From assembly GCF_023065955.2 (NCBI RefSeq), contig NW_026622985.1, forward strand, positions 72,219,931-72,283,930: a DNA stretch of 64,000 nucleotides, in the 5' to 3' direction. Shown here piece after piece: positions 1 through 11,760 of the stretch (the first letter of the stretch is position 1; each line of letters opens with the position of its first letter). The position numbers were made by a program, and so were the translations under genes. Under the pieces are notes generated by a model that was given only the letters and a program-made list of their open reading frames with translations, searched no databases and had not been told where the DNA came from. This DNA comes from Ursus arctos. Its lineage: Eukaryota; Chordata; Mammalia; Carnivora; Ursidae.

Positions 1-104
1 CAAATGTAATGATCATGTTTTTTTCCTCAGTTAAAACCATTAGTGTATCTCCATTATCTTCAAGATAAAATTATAACCCTTTAAAATGGCAATACTGTCA
101 ATAC

Positions 105-205
105 CAGTGGTTCTCACCTTGGGTTGGTATTCCCCCTCTGAGATGTGTTTGGAAATGTGGTGTCATTTTTGAATGTCACAACATCTAGGAGATGGTAATG
201 GCATT
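105..205 (+). mobile_element. MER20-type hAT DNA transposon, left part
   Basis: The segment opens with the terminal inverted repeat CAGTGGTTCTCACC and continues with the MER20-like order CCCTCTGAG, TTTGGAAATG, TTTTTGAATGTCACAAC, GGCATTTA. The matching right end lies at about 1515-1596, so one element has been split by the L1 between them. This is a non-autonomous relic with no coding capacity. The family name is recognised by eye; MER5 and MER20 share similar ends, so the exact subfamily could differ. Confidence 0.7.
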
Positions 206-209
206 TATT

Positions 210-885
210 ATTCAGATAGCAAGTTTGTTAACATTTCCACCAACAGTGCATAACAGTACCAATTCCTCCCCTTGTTATTTTTTATTATTTTTAATTGATA
301 ATGGTCATCCTAACAGGTATGAGGTGATAACTTGTGGTTTTGATGTGCATTTCTCTGATAATTAATGATGTTGAGCATCTTTTCATATACTTGTTGACCA
401 TTTGTATGTCTTCTTTGAAGATATGTTTATTCAAATCCTTTGGCCATTTTAAATCATTTTTTTGTTTGTTTTGCTCTTAAGTTCTAGGAATTCCATATAT
501 ATTTTTTCCAACACATTTCATTATCCAGATGCAAAATCAACAAGAACATTTTTGATTTGATACCTACTTCAGAATACATAGTTTTAAAAGATCTGTATAA
601 AACATTCCATCCAAGAAAAATAGAATACCCATTTTCCTCAAGTATACACAGAATAATCCCCTGATTAAAAGAGACGTACAAATATTACAAACTTGCGAAG
701 ACTGAACTCATACCAAGTGTATTTTCCAATGTTAATCTCTTATAAGAGTTTGCAGATACTTTTCCCATTTTGTACCTTGCCTTCTCACCCTATTGCTTGT
801 TTCCTTTGCTGTACAGAAGCTTGCTGGTGTGATTTAGTTCTACTTGTCTATTTTCACTTTTGTTGCTTATACTTTTAGCTGTAGT
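210..885 (-). mobile_element. L1 fragment, inverted 5' portion of a twin-primed insertion
   Basis: Read on the minus strand, this is the 3' third of an old L1 ORF2. Recognisable stretches include the antisense of the region encoding the [12 protein letters not shown] segment, at about 330-500 (GATGTGCATTTCTCTGATAA, then TGAGCATCTTTTCATA). The antisense of the more upstream ORF2 part lies at about 735-880 (TTTGCTGTACAGAAGCTT). A poorly matching stretch at about 505-690 may be divergence or a small insertion. The adjoining segment from 886 continues the same L1 in the opposite orientation. The reading frame is destroyed. Confidence 0.75.
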
Positions 886-1505
886 CACCATGGAAAAGAG
901 TATAGAGGTTCCTCAAAAAAAATTAAAAATAGAACTACCACATGATCCAGCAATCTGACTTCTATGTATTTATCCAAAATTGAAATCAGGATCTTGAAGA
1001 GGTATCTGCACTCTCATGTTTATTGCAGCATTATTCGCAGTATCCAAGAAGAAGAAACAACCTCAAATGTCCATCAACTGATGGATTGGTAAGGAAAGTC
1101 GATAAGGAAAATGTTACACACACACACATACACACACATCCATTGAAATATTCAACTTTTAAAAAGAAGGAAATTCCCCATATGCTGTGACATGGATGAA
1201 CTTGGAGGAGATTATGCTAATTGAAATTAGCCAGTCACAGAAGGACAAATACTGCATTATTCCACTTATATGAGTTGTCTAAAAATAGGCATATTCATAG
1301 AAACAAAAAGTATAGTGGTGGTTACCAGGGGCTGGGGGGAGGAGAAAATGGGGAGTTGGCTGTTCAGTGGGTATAAAGTTTAATGCATGCAAAGTAAGCG
1401 CTGGAGATCTACTATACAACATTAATCTTATAGTTAAATGATACTGTACACTTAAAAATGTACTGAGGGTAGGTCTCGACTCGTATTTTTTACCCCCCCA
1501 CACAA
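886..1505 (+). mobile_element. L1 3' end, forward portion of the twin-primed insertion
   Basis: Starts at CCATGGAAAAGAGTATAGAG, the sense-strand L1 ORF2 sequence that follows directly on the ORF2 point at which the inverted piece (210-885) stops. It runs through the ORF2 C-terminal region (GATCCAGCAATC, TATCTGCACTC, CCATCAACTGATGG, ACATGGATGAACTTGG, GAAATTAGCCAGTCACAGA) into the 3' UTR (GTGGTTACCAGGGGCTGGGG, then TTAAATGATACTGTACACTT). A short imperfect CA tract sits at about 1117-1138. The two pieces share a breakpoint in ORF2, as expected for twin priming. Confidence 0.8.
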
Positions 1506-1514
1506 AAAAGGCAG

Positions 1515-1596
1515 GGAGGTTAAATATGTGGAAGAGTCACATACATGCAAAAGTATCTACCCTAACCACCAGTAGTGACAACGTTGGGAAACACTG
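1515..1596 (+). mobile_element. MER20-type hAT DNA transposon, right part
   Basis: The stretch TATCTACCCTAACCACCAGT followed by GACAACGTTGGGAAACACTG matches the right terminus of MER20-type elements. Its last 16 bases are a degenerate inverted copy of the left end at 105. It completes the element begun at 105-205. The flanking 8-mers no longer match, so the original target duplication is not visible. Confidence 0.6.
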
Positions 1597-1599
1597 TGT

Positions 1600-4500
1600 G
1601 ATGGCAGAAATATAAAGAAGCAAGTATAATAGGTGTAGATTCTTTAGAACAAATTAATGTAATATGATGGGAGAAATCAAAGATGGGTTCTTTTTTTTTT
1701 TTTTAATTCTGCATTTCCAATGCTGGCACAATGTCTAGGTGATATATTTTCATCAGTATTATTCTATCTGAGTGATTTGTAGGCATTTAAAGGTGAAAAA
1801 AATACATGAAGCATAAAAAGACTATAGAATCATTTGAAACATATTCTGTCTAAATGTAAATGCAGCTCTGTTCTTTGAGGATATGAGACAACCATGGTAA
1901 AGGTCGGTGATAAAGAGAAGATAACATATTTCAGCTTTTCAAGAACTGATGCACTGAAAAGAGGAACAGTAAAATATTGGACATCAAAGAAAAGAGAGGA
2001 AAGAGAAACAGGAATGGGAACATATTCTAAAATTTTGATAAGGTCAAAGAACCCATGTTCTTCACTTTAAAGGATAGCATGTCAAGTGCTTCAAAGAGGT
2101 TAACAATATATGCGAAATTCAAAAAAGTCTACTTGACTGATTATTAAGTGCTTTGCACAGAGTAAATATTCCAAAAATTTTGTCAAATTGACTTTAATTG
2201 ATGAGCTTAAAGAGGACAATTTTACAACAGTAAAAGCTTGAGTATAATGTGAGGGATTAAAGTGAAACTAATTCAAGAAATTTGGTGATAGGAATCAACT
2301 AAAACAATGGGTGGCAGCTAGAAGTGAGAGGGTATAAAGTAGACTATCTTTGTTTACTAGGGCTTGGGTTGGAAGCTGTAAATCTTATGTTAACAAATAT
2401 TTATGGAGGAGTTACTTGTTCTAGACCCCATGCAGGGCTGTGTATCATAGACACATTTGTGATGGAGAAGCACATGTATACCCAGAAACATACTCATTCA
2501 GGGCTTCACGGAATTGTCTTTTCATTTATCTTTCAAATCCAGAAGGCATCATGTTGAAAACTATCTGCTATAGCTCTATGAATATTATAGCATTTTTTTG
2601 CAATCCAGTGTGCTCCCCAGAAATTTGACCTGTCTTCTAGCAGTAATGTTTTCAGGATTGATAGAGAAGAAAAATATGCCACCTTGTTTATGTCCTCCAT
2701 TTTGTCACTTAGGGGCCCCCTATAGTCCTAAAATATAAGTCAAGTAATTTCAGGTCAAGTAACTCATCTCTTAGAGGATAAGATGGAGGACTAAATCTAT
2801 AAAAACGATTTTTTGATTGATTGTCTGTACCTGCAGCCCTAATCATTTACCAGAGTAGTATTACTCTAGGAGACCCTCCTTAGAACATACATATTCAACA
2901 GTCATAGATGATACAACATCATTACAATGAAAAATATAATGCATATTCATTGTTTTGTGCTCTTAATGCCAAGTGTTATGCGTACAAGGATAGAGGAAAC
3001 AAAGTTGGTCCCTGCTGTCATGGAGCTTGTAGTTGGAACACTGAAGAGCCACACAATAGCAAAATTCAGATCATGAAGCCTTACTCAACTTCTATGAACA
3101 GAAATAATTTTTCTTATGATTTATAGCTCTTCATATGCACCACTGTTAAAATATTTAATTATCTGACTTGTTGATGTATTTATATGTCAGTTGGCCCTCA
3201 TAGACTGTGCACTGTTGAGTGGTTATACATGCATCTGCAAAACATTGATAAATTTATTTGAAATTAAATAAAATTTATATATTTCGTTGTATAAAACAAA
3301 CCACATTTTATTTCTAAATCACTAAGAGGCTAATGAGTTTGGCCTCAGGAATATTCTAAAATCTAATAAAAGCAGCCTCATAAGTATTGAAGGCAGTAGA
3401 TTTTACTTCTGTGTTGTTTGCTATATTACAATTTTATATTTTTGATTAGATACTAAGGGACAGAAATAACAACCTTAATAATACCCTTATCTTACATTAG
3501 GCTTATCATAAACAAGTAGGATACTGTTGAATTCTGGTAGCATTAGTTTCAGGAAAATTGTCCCTAAAAACTTGAAGAAAGTCCTACGGGAATGGCTTAC
3601 ATTTTAAGGATCAGGCTCATTTATAGTGGTAAATTTAACTCATTAAATAGTGACTGTCAAACATTACATTTTTATTGTTGGGGAATCTGATGATAGAAGC
3701 CACTTACAAGTCACAGCCCTTCCCAGAGAGAGTATAGACATATTCTTTAATAATTCAGCTCTGTCCTACAAAGCCATCTGAGAATAAGTTTATGCTTTGG
3801 GTTGTAGAATTCCATGTGTAGTGCAAGGAGATTGAACTAACTATTTTATCTATTATTCTTATGCAGAATTTTCAGTTACATTGGCATAGTCACGGATATG
3901 GGATCATTTTGATTATGTAGATATAATATTTTATTAAATGTAATTCTTCCTATTTTTTCAGTGTTGACAGAGGCTTCAAAAATGGAGATGAAATCAATAG
4001 ATGACAAGGAATTTCACATGATAAAGTGAGATGGGGGTCCATCCCATCCATTAACATATAAAGGAGGTAAACAAAATCTGTTCTACTAGGATTAGCCAAT
4101 CATCACTTTCAGTTTATACAGAAGGTTGAAGAGGCCAGGGGAATGTTCTTTGGAGAGAATTGTTAATGTGCTAGATTCTTCTCTTCCAACGGGCAGGGAA
4201 ATGTTGGTTCCTCCCATCTCTTCAATTCAGAAAGGTGTTTCAAATGAAACACTCATAAAGATTGACATGTGTACCCTGGAGTTTGAGGAACAAAGGGTTT
4301 CATGTTCGACTTAAATATGAACAGTTAAAAGACTAGAAGCTATGGGTAGACCTACTTCTGCCTACAGGTAGAGCAAAATGAAGTGCTTGCAAGTTGCCTT
4401 TTCATTGGGCGAAGTACATCGTCTCTCCAGGGGCTAGTCCCTGCAGATGGGAGACAGAGACAACATGACTTATCTCAAAATGATCTCATCCAAGAGGACA

Positions 4501-6515
4501 AAGGTTACCTAATGGCATGATGGAAGACTGGAAGCCTGGACGATACAAAAAGAATTATAAGTAGCTAGAGTGAGAGCAAAGAGGCATTATCTGCTTCAAA
4601 GCAAATAAATACATTCAGACACTTTTCAGCTGGGATGGCAGAGGAATCTCCAGAAGTCACTCACCAAGATAGGAACACAACACTGGATCCCTTGCCTCAC
4701 ATTCATTCCCCAGCCTCACCTCCTATCCCTCACCCAGACACTGGAGGAGTCAGTGAGTCAGGGATTAAGAGAAGAGACTAGCCAACTCCGTTGCTACAGT
4801 TTCCCAAGCAAATGTCCTCATTGTCTGGACAGGAAAGATTTGAATTGGAAAAGAACTGGAAATTTTGATATTATTCTGAATTCTATTAATTATGGAAATA
4901 TGTTTTTATATGACTTTAAAGGACTGGAAAGGTTACAGAAGTACTCTGTCATTTCATCCAGGGGTGGAAAAAGAGAGATCCAGATAAATGAATGGTGAGT
5001 GGTAGAGAAGATTAAGAGGGGAGTTTTGTTTGTACTCTCCTGAGTCCAACTTACATGCTAGAGCTGCTCCACAAAAGCAATCACTTTTTCAGAAGTTACA
5101 GTTCACAGTTATAATTGGAATTTGAGCATTTATAATTATATATTTATTATCTTTTATCAAACATATTAGGTCTTTAAAATCAAAATAGAGAATAGAGTTG
5201 AACATTTGACATATTTGGCTAACACACATATTTTTAAAAGTATGTAGGCAGAAAAGGCTGTGGATTTAACTCAAATTATCATAGATTTTCTTGAAGTTTG
5301 TAAATCATATAGCTAGTTTAAAATTATTCGATATATTTATTTAATATATTTGAAAACACAGAATTTGACAAATGAAAATATTTATTGACTCCTAAACTAA
5401 TGATAATGTATTCATTAAAAATATGCCCTGTAGTATATAATGACATGGAAAAATCATACAATATATACACAGTATATTGGTAAGCAGAAAATCTGGATTC
5501 CAGTTGTCTTAGTATTCAATGAGGAGACGAGAACTACATAGTAATTGGAATAAAAAATATAATATGGAGTGTTATTAAGTAGCAAGAAGGGATTAACTAT
5601 AAAGAACTGTAAAGAATACAGATAAAAGCAGCAGCCATTGTCTTTAGGCCTGAGGCATAGACCCCAAAAAAGGTACACATTCGCAAGATCCTCTCCCACC
5701 AGCTGCCAACCAGGCCTCATTGCAGAGGGTACCACTCTGGCCCTGGATGGTAGAGAAGTTTGCTGAAGAACTATGGGCCAAAGCTGGCAATCAGGAGTGC
5801 CCTGTGAGGTAGCTTCCACACTGACTGGGAAGCTACTCCTAAGGGTGGTACTGCTGGAATCTGCTGGGGTGAGTCCCACTGGCTGTCTCATAGGCAGAGG
5901 GTACATGGTAGGGGAAGAAAAGAAAACAGAAGCACTCCACAATCAAAAGTCCCCGTCTGCTCCAGTGTCCCTCTGGCTCCATCTAGTGACAAAGCTTAAC
6001 TATTGTGCCACCTGGCTATGGAAAAGGCAATAAAAATGGACTTGGAGCTGAGAGGCAATAAAATCATAACTGGTGTGCCAACTTTATTATGGAAAATGTA
6101 TAAAATCTGGAAGTATTAGAGATGGATGAAACTATAGATAAAGTATAGATATAAATATTTTGGCATATAGGAAACTGAAAAAATATGTTACAAATGATAT
6201 ATTTTTTAGTACAGGCAATTAATGGGACAATAAAAGTGATTTTTTTTTTATTTTGACAATTTAAAAAGAAGTGAGAACCTAAGAACTACAACATCAGTTA
6301 GGTTTTCTATGAAATAAAATTTAATAACATGAACATCATCAGGAAAAAGTAGGTCGAATATTTCATGATTGGAAAAATAAAATTATTTCAGACTGTGTGA
6401 GGAGTCTCCAAATCTGATCCACTAAATTAATGAAAATTAATATAGCAAACACATTATTTTCTCACAAAGATTGCTTTCTCTGAAAAACTGATAATTTAGA
6501 ACCGGTATAATTAAT
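1600..6515. other. Unassigned AT-rich sequence, no gene seen
   Basis: No exon, RNA gene or clearly nameable repeat is supported. Open frames here are at most 162 codons and look like chance. Two patches resemble very old interspersed repeats without a safe family name. One is 2900-3075, with a TGGTCCCTGCTGTCATGGAG-type block. The other is 5640-6085, a more GC-rich stretch ending in GAGCTGAGAGGCAATAAAAT, which reads like a retroelement end. A 16-base T run lies near 1689-1704. Confidence 0.4.
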
Positions 6516-6519
6516 TTTC

Positions 6520-6719
6520 TTTTTTTTTTTTTTTAAGATTTTATTTAATTATTCAACAGAGATAGAGACAGCCAGCGAGAGAGGGAACACAAGTAGGGGG
6601 AGTGGGAGAGGAAAAAGCAGGCCCACAGCAGAGGAGCCTGATGTGGGGCTCGATCCCATAACGCCGGGATCACGCCCTGAGCCGAAGGCAGACGCTTAAC
6701 GACTGTGCCACCCAGGCGC
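6520..6719 (-). mobile_element. can-SINE (SINEC, tRNA-Lys derived)
   Basis: A complete minus-strand copy: poly-T, then TTTATTTAATTATTCAACAG, the CCAGCGAGAGAGGGAACACA body, the AG-rich (antisense of CT-rich) segment, and the tRNA-related head ending GCCACCCAGGCGC. The element is non-autonomous, is made by RNA polymerase III, and is mobilised by L1. The flanks AATTTTCT (6513-6520) and ATTTTTCT (6720-6727) may be a short decayed target duplication. Divergence in the tail suggests it is not among the youngest copies. Confidence 0.93.
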
Positions 6720-6820
6720 ATTTTTCTGAACGTATCTCTTAAATGCTGTTAAATTCTGAGAATTGCTTAGAATGTGAGGATCTTTGCATTATTTTTCTGT
6801 GTAGACATATCCTGTTAATA

Positions 6821-7005
6821 CAAAAGTTCTCGAAGTGTGGTCCCAGGACAAGCAATATCAGCATCACCTCAGAACTTTCTAGAAAGCAAGTCCTTGGCTC
6901 TATCCCAGACCTCCCGAATGAGAAATTTGGATCATTTGCCCAGCAGTCTGTTTCCAGATTAACTCTACGGTGATTCTGATGCTTGCCAATGTTTGAGGAC
7001 CACTG
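6821..7005 (+). mobile_element. MER5-type hAT-Charlie MITE
   Basis: Begins AGTTCTCGAAGTGTGGTCCC, contains AGCATCACCTCAGAACTT and a CTCTATCCCAGACCT block, and ends GTGATTCTGATGC...GTTTGAGGACCACTG. Its end is the reverse complement of a decayed CAGTGGTYCTCAAAC terminus. Length and arrangement fit MER5A/B. It is a non-coding relic. Confidence 0.85.
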
Positions 7006-8590
7006 ATAGGTTTTGTTAACATAAACTCAGATTTGGAAATATGGAAATTGCTCCAGACTTATAGAACACTTAATGAACATATCTTTTTAGAAACCTGTTT
7101 GAATAAATGTTTTATTATGAGGGGTGATTCTTCTGGAAGGGCTTCCCATTCATTTGTGTCATGTTCATTGACTGAACAGACTGTGAACATTGCTATCTGG
7201 AGTTATTATGTATGGAAAAAAATAGCAATAAAATGTTTTAACCTCCCTCTTTCAAAAAGAATGGTGCAGTGTAAGTATTTGGCATGCCAGGTATTTCAAC
7301 TTTTGCACTTGGAGCATTGAAGCAAATATCAGGATTAACGAACTAATCTAATGCAGTGATGTGTTAAGATTGGGCATTTCTGTGAATTCAAATTTTTGTT
7401 TCTGTAAAATATATTGTTATCACTTTAAGAGTTTTTTTTTATATCCTAGAAGTATCATCCTACTGAATAGCATTTATTTTAATTGATAATCAAATAGATA
7501 TAAAATTCTATAGGGTGATGACATTAAGTTACTTAAAGTAGATATTCCTGAAATGGATTCTCTTTTCTAGAACACCTTTTTTCCTCCAGCATTGACTTTT
7601 AACTTAAGATATTTTATGCTGTTTACTAGGAAACTACAAACATCCAGGTAATGTTGCTGTGTACTGGTGTGAATCTCAGGCATTATATTCAGAGCAGATC
7701 TAATGTCATACTAATGTGTTAAACAATCTTTGTATCCACATAGTATCTGGTTTCAGGTAAAGTACTACTCTCCTTAGGCTTCTTCATCCTCCGTGTTTAA
7801 GATTGTGGGCAGGAGAACAGACCAAATTGACCCCAAAATCTGAGATACTATATCTTTCTTGGTTACTCTAATTTCATCCAGTCTTACCTGCCCAGATCCC
7901 GCACCTTGGTGATGTCTGCACACACCTAGGGGACCATTCGCGCTCTGTCTGCCATCAGCTTCTTAGAGTGAAGGTTCAAGTCTTTGACTTACATTATTGC
8001 AAATTAAATATTTCACTTTGCATTAGGTATTTATTTATGTCATTATGTGTAAGTAAAAGGAGATATATTCATTCATGATATTTGGTTCAGAGTGAGGCTG
8101 ATGGACTGCATTACCAATTCTAAGGTGCTGAATTCTTAACAGATTCTCAATAAAAAGACATTTACTTCTCTTATATTGGATAGAAAAAAAGTGAATTATA
8201 TTTTAGATTTTCATTCCATTTATGCAGTGGTTTGTTGATTCAGCCAGTGAGGCCACAAAGTCAGAGTTCCATGGTCAAACTTCCTCTCTTGGTATTTTGC
8301 AAGCATTTACGGAATATTATTCTTCCTCTTACAGCACGAATTTATTAGGAACTGATTGAGTGATGCTAACTTATCTGTAAACAGATAAAGATAGCACATA
8401 CTGAAGAAGAATTTGCATGTTAGCTGGATGAATTCTCTTCTACTTAGTTTAAGGGCTTGATCTTCTTTTCCTCCAACTAGTTTTCATTTACTATCTGAAT
8501 TCTGGAATTAGCCTTTCATGTACATTACCATATGCCAGAACTATAAAAGTTGTGTCTTTCTGAATTAAATTCCTTACCAAACTACCTTTA
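7006..8590. other. Unassigned sequence, no gene seen
   Basis: AT-rich sequence with no supported exon. A slightly more GC-rich patch at about 7640-7960 was translated in several frames without giving a recognisable domain. Short open frames such as 7033-7320 show no family features. Confidence 0.35.
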
Positions 8591-8596
8591 AAAAAT

Positions 8597-8643
<47 letters not shown>
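8597..8643 (+). repeat. (TAGA)n microsatellite
   Basis: About eleven near-perfect tetranucleotide units, likely polymorphic. It lies just upstream (plus strand) of the L1 tail that begins near 8655. Confidence 0.97.
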
Positions 8644-8644
<1 letters not shown>

Positions 8645-8654
8645 ATTTCATGTA

Positions 8655-9180
8655 CTCTTTTTCCCAGCTCAATGAGGCATGATTGACAAATAAAAAAGTG
8701 TATTTGTTTATATTATTCAGGGCAATTTCTAAGGTGTACAACATGATTGCTTAGTATTTGTATACATTGTGAAATAATTACCACAATCCAGTTAACATAG
8801 CCATCACTTCACTTAGTTATCTTTCTGTTGTTGAGAACACTTCAGATCTACTCCCGTAGCACATTTCAAGTATACAATATTTTTAACTACAATTACCTTC
8901 TTGTATTTTAGATCCTCACAACTTATAACTGAAAGTTTGTATATACCCCTTGAATAACATCTCTCCATTTTTCCCACTTCCCAGCCCCTGGCAGCAGTCA
9001 TTTGACTGGTTTTTATGAGTTCAACTTTTTCAGATGTCCCAAATTAGTGAGATCATACAGTATTTGTCTTACTGTCTGGCTGATTTTACATGTGTCTGGC
9101 ATAATGTCCTCCAGGTGCATCATGTTGTCACTAATGGCAGGATTTTCTTTTTCTTTATGGCTGAGTAATATTCTATTTTA
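8655..9180 (-). mobile_element. L1 3' end fragment (old L1MA-L1ME-like)
   Basis: The antisense of an L1 3' UTR is followed by the ORF2 C-terminal region. Visible blocks are GAGGCATGATTGACAAATAA, AAGGTGTACAACATGAT, TATACATTGTGAAATAATTA, CCCCTGGCAGCAGTCATT, GTTCAACTTTTTCAGAT, TCCAGGTGCATCATGTTGTC and GGCTGAGTAATATTCTATTT. The gradual decay suggests a pre-carnivoran insertion. The frame at 9002-9253 is a chance frame on the antisense strand of this L1. Confidence 0.8.
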
Positions 9181-9464
9181 TGTATGTTTATATCTATATT
9201 TTCCATTTTTCTTCTCAAACACTCTTGATACCTTTCCATTTTCAAGATCATAGATGACTGTGGTAAATTGAATATGGAACTGAGGAACGTGATCTTGGTT
9301 CAGCTATCTTATTGCAGTAACTTGTTTGTTCTTGTACCAGTGGAGAGTGCCAAAAGAAAATTTGGAGAGCTTTACTTGATATAGATATTTTATTGAGCAA
9401 GAAACAAACTGTTCAGAAATAGGGATATTTCAAATCTGAAACTGGTATGACTCTCAGAGGTGTA

Positions 9465-9632
9465 ACGTTTTATTTGTTTGTTTTTATTATTATGTTCAAT
9501 TAGGCAGCATATAGTACATCATTAGTTTTTAGTATAGTGTTCAATGATTGATTAGAGTTGAGTATAACACCCAGTGCTCATCACCACACTCGCCCTCCTT
9601 AATACCCATCACCTGGTGTTTCAGGACGGCTT
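9465..9632 (-). mobile_element. Carnivore L1 3' UTR fragment
   Basis: Antisense of a carnivore L1 3' end, with AGGCAGCATATAGTACATCA, AACACCCAGTGCTCATCA and CCCTCCTTAATACCCATCAC. The same blocks recur in the L1 tails at 32.8, 37.2, 48.6 and 52.5 kb. It is very strongly 5' truncated, with only the 3' UTR retained. Confidence 0.82.
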
Positions 9633-10184
9633 ATAAAATGGAAGTGAGAAAAGTCTTTAACCTTTACAGTGATTGGTTATAACAATGGGTGTTTCCAGAC
9701 AGCAGTGTTGAAATTGATTATTTTATAGCATGTTAGGGAGATGAGTTAAGATTTATTTATGATTATCAGAAGTATTTACAAGAAATTCCAAGTTATCTTT
9801 CATGTTATGGTCATGCAATAAGCTAGACTAAGTTTTGCTTTTGTGGGTTAAATGGTTTTGTCTGTGCAAGAAATCTTTAAACCTGGCCTCCATTTTATTT
9901 TATTTTAATAAGAGATTCTTCTGATGTTTTTAAAATCATGGCTAAGGTAAACCTTGGTACTTCAAGATTTCCTAAACTCAGTGAACATGTAGATCTCCAG
10001 CTATAGCATTTACACTTTATTAGGATCCCAGCTTCAAAATACATAAACAGCAGATTCTGAGATTCCAGGGAGGATCACAAAAAAATAGTGTTCTCAATCT
10101 TTATCACGTTATCACCTATTTAAGGAAACCAGTTAAACAACTATTTCAACAAATACTGCTATCAAGAATATATTTCCTTTTATT
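9633..10184. other. Unassigned; could include LTR sequence of the ERV-L remnant
   Basis: No gene is seen. On the minus strand this would be the 3' flank of the ERV-L pol relic that starts near 10430, so a degraded LTR is possible here or at 9250-9460. I could not identify LTR ends (TG...CA) with a matching partner. Confidence 0.25.
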
Positions 10185-10370
10185 ACTGTCTTTGTTTTTA
10201 CATATATAACATATATACCATGTGTCAGGAGCTATATTCAATGTTACAGAAGTGTTATCTTCTTTAATAATAATCCAATTATTAAATATTTTATCAATGA
10301 GAATACTGAGGAACAGAGACATTAAGTAATTGCCTTAGTCACACAAATAGCAAGGGAAAGATATGAAATT
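10185..10370 (-). mobile_element. MIR SINE
   Basis: Antisense MIR. The order is a degenerate CCATGTGTCAGGAGCTATAT block, then CAATGAGAATACTGAGGAAC, ACATTAAGTAATTGCCTTAG and TCACACAAATAGCAAGG. This corresponds to the reversed MIR core, including the GAGGAAACTGAGGC and AAGTCACACAGCTAG signature regions. Ancient and non-coding. Confidence 0.75.
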
Positions 10371-10373
10371 TAA

Positions 10374-10411
10374 ATGTGTGTGTGTGTGTGTGTGTGTGTG
10401 TTTGTGTGTGT
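10374..10411 (+). repeat. (GT)n microsatellite
   Basis: A run of about 19 GT units with one TTTG interruption, adjoining the MIR. Alternating purine-pyrimidine sequence. Confidence 0.97.
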
Positions 10412-10429
10412 ATCTTTGATATAAGTACT

Positions 10430-11760
10430 GGAAGATGGCACTCCATTCACGTAACATACACCTTCATGCTATCACTATAGCTATGCATTCAACAGTTTGT
10501 GTCATTGCTTTACTTGACTGGCAGCTTTGGGTTTTATGATATGTGATATGACAAATGACTCTTATAGAAACACTCCTACTCTGCTTTTCTGTAAAGTAAG
10601 TCCATTGAAGTGATACCATGAGGAACCCTGTATCCATGGACTAAACTCCCTGTAACTCCTCTGATAATAGTGCTAACTAAGGCCCTGTAAACATGAAAGG
10701 AAAACATGTATCCAGAATATGTGTGTTTTTCTGACAAAGTGATTTGCTCTACTTTCCAGGGTGGAAGGGCTCTGTATAGTCAATGTTCTACCAGTTGGTG
10801 AGACAGGTCCTCGAAGAGTGCAGTTCTGGGAATCAGCATAGGTTGTTGTTGCTGGCAAGTTGGACATAGCAGCACTTGGGAAACATGGTAAATTGTCCCA
10901 TGTTTCATCTCCATCCCTGCCTTCAAGATTACTTCATTCATGCAACTATTATATTAGCATTGAGGTGGTTGAGGTCAATTGGTTGAGGGATTTTTGTCTC
11001 CATGGTTACTTTGTATCTGTTTTGTCCTGAGTACATTCTGGAGGGTGTTAATATGCAATCTAAGGATCTCCACACTATGTTTCATTCCTGTATGCCCATC
11101 ACATGCCTCAATTCCAGTTCTTTTTGCCCTAGATCTTTATTTCCTCCTCCTTCCAGGTCTTTGACTAGTTCGCCAATGAATGCTCTCATGTTCGTAAGTA
11201 CATATTTTATAAAAGCCTCAGCCACTCATTTTATTCGAAGTAGAAAATCAGGTACACTGCACAAATCTCTGCCCACAGGGGAGATTTTCTTTACCACTGT
11301 CTCTAAAGGCCATTCCTGCATGGGGCTTCAATGCAGCTTTACTGTGATGACTTACTCATGAACCAAGTTAGGATTTTTTCTTCTCTGTTATCTGGAGGTA
11401 AGGGATGTCCTTAAGGGACTGCACGGAGAGAGTGCCTCTCTTGCAATGTTGGTGGATGTCCTAGATATCTGGACTGCCTGCTCACACAGTTTGCTTATAT
11501 TCGTCAGTCCTGTTCATGTTGGTTTCCACATTTATACTCCCATATTATGATGGAATACTGTTGGGCCTGCCCAACTTTATGACCCAGTGAATCTGAGGAA
11601 TCCAGTTCATGATGAATAGTACTTTCTGCATTATCCCTTGTTGTTCCATGTCAAGAGCTCTGTCTCTGCCAGTATCTAGAAACATGCCAGGAACTATGTT
11701 TCAAAAAGCACAGAATTCGCCATTGCAGATGGCGTCACCTTGTCTAGACATCTAGTGATC
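10430..11760 (-). mobile_element. ERV-L (class III) endogenous retrovirus remnant: RNase H and integrase part of pol
   Basis: Read on the minus strand, broken frames show retroviral pol blocks in the expected order. Near 11540-11610 is an RNase H-side segment with HKVGQAQQYSII. Near 10865-10840 is a CPTCQQ-like zinc-region end. Near 10780-10600 is an integrase-core-like segment with LPPWK, HTYSGY, TIIRG and PHGI. Stops and at least one small deletion interrupt it, so it cannot make protein. Class III assignment rests on the block order and spacing recognised by eye. LTRs were not located, and similarity weakens above about 11760. The open frames on either strand here are short and not functional. 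Confidence 0.68.

Noticed and set aside
5454..5942. 162-codon minus-strand frame, the longest in the window
   Set aside because: No recognisable domain, no compositional sign of coding, and overlaps a possible old retroelement patch. Its length is within chance for this amount of sequence.
7640..7960. Less AT-rich stretch considered as a processed pseudogene
   Set aside because: Translations in several frames gave no recognisable protein, and there is no poly-A tail or flanking duplication.
8597..8643. Regular short repeats considered as a CRISPR-like or satellite array
   Set aside because: Simple tetranucleotide repeat without spacers, in a mammalian genome.
11002..11361. 119-codon plus-strand frame
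   Set aside because: Lies antisense to the ERV-L pol relic; no independent coding evidence.
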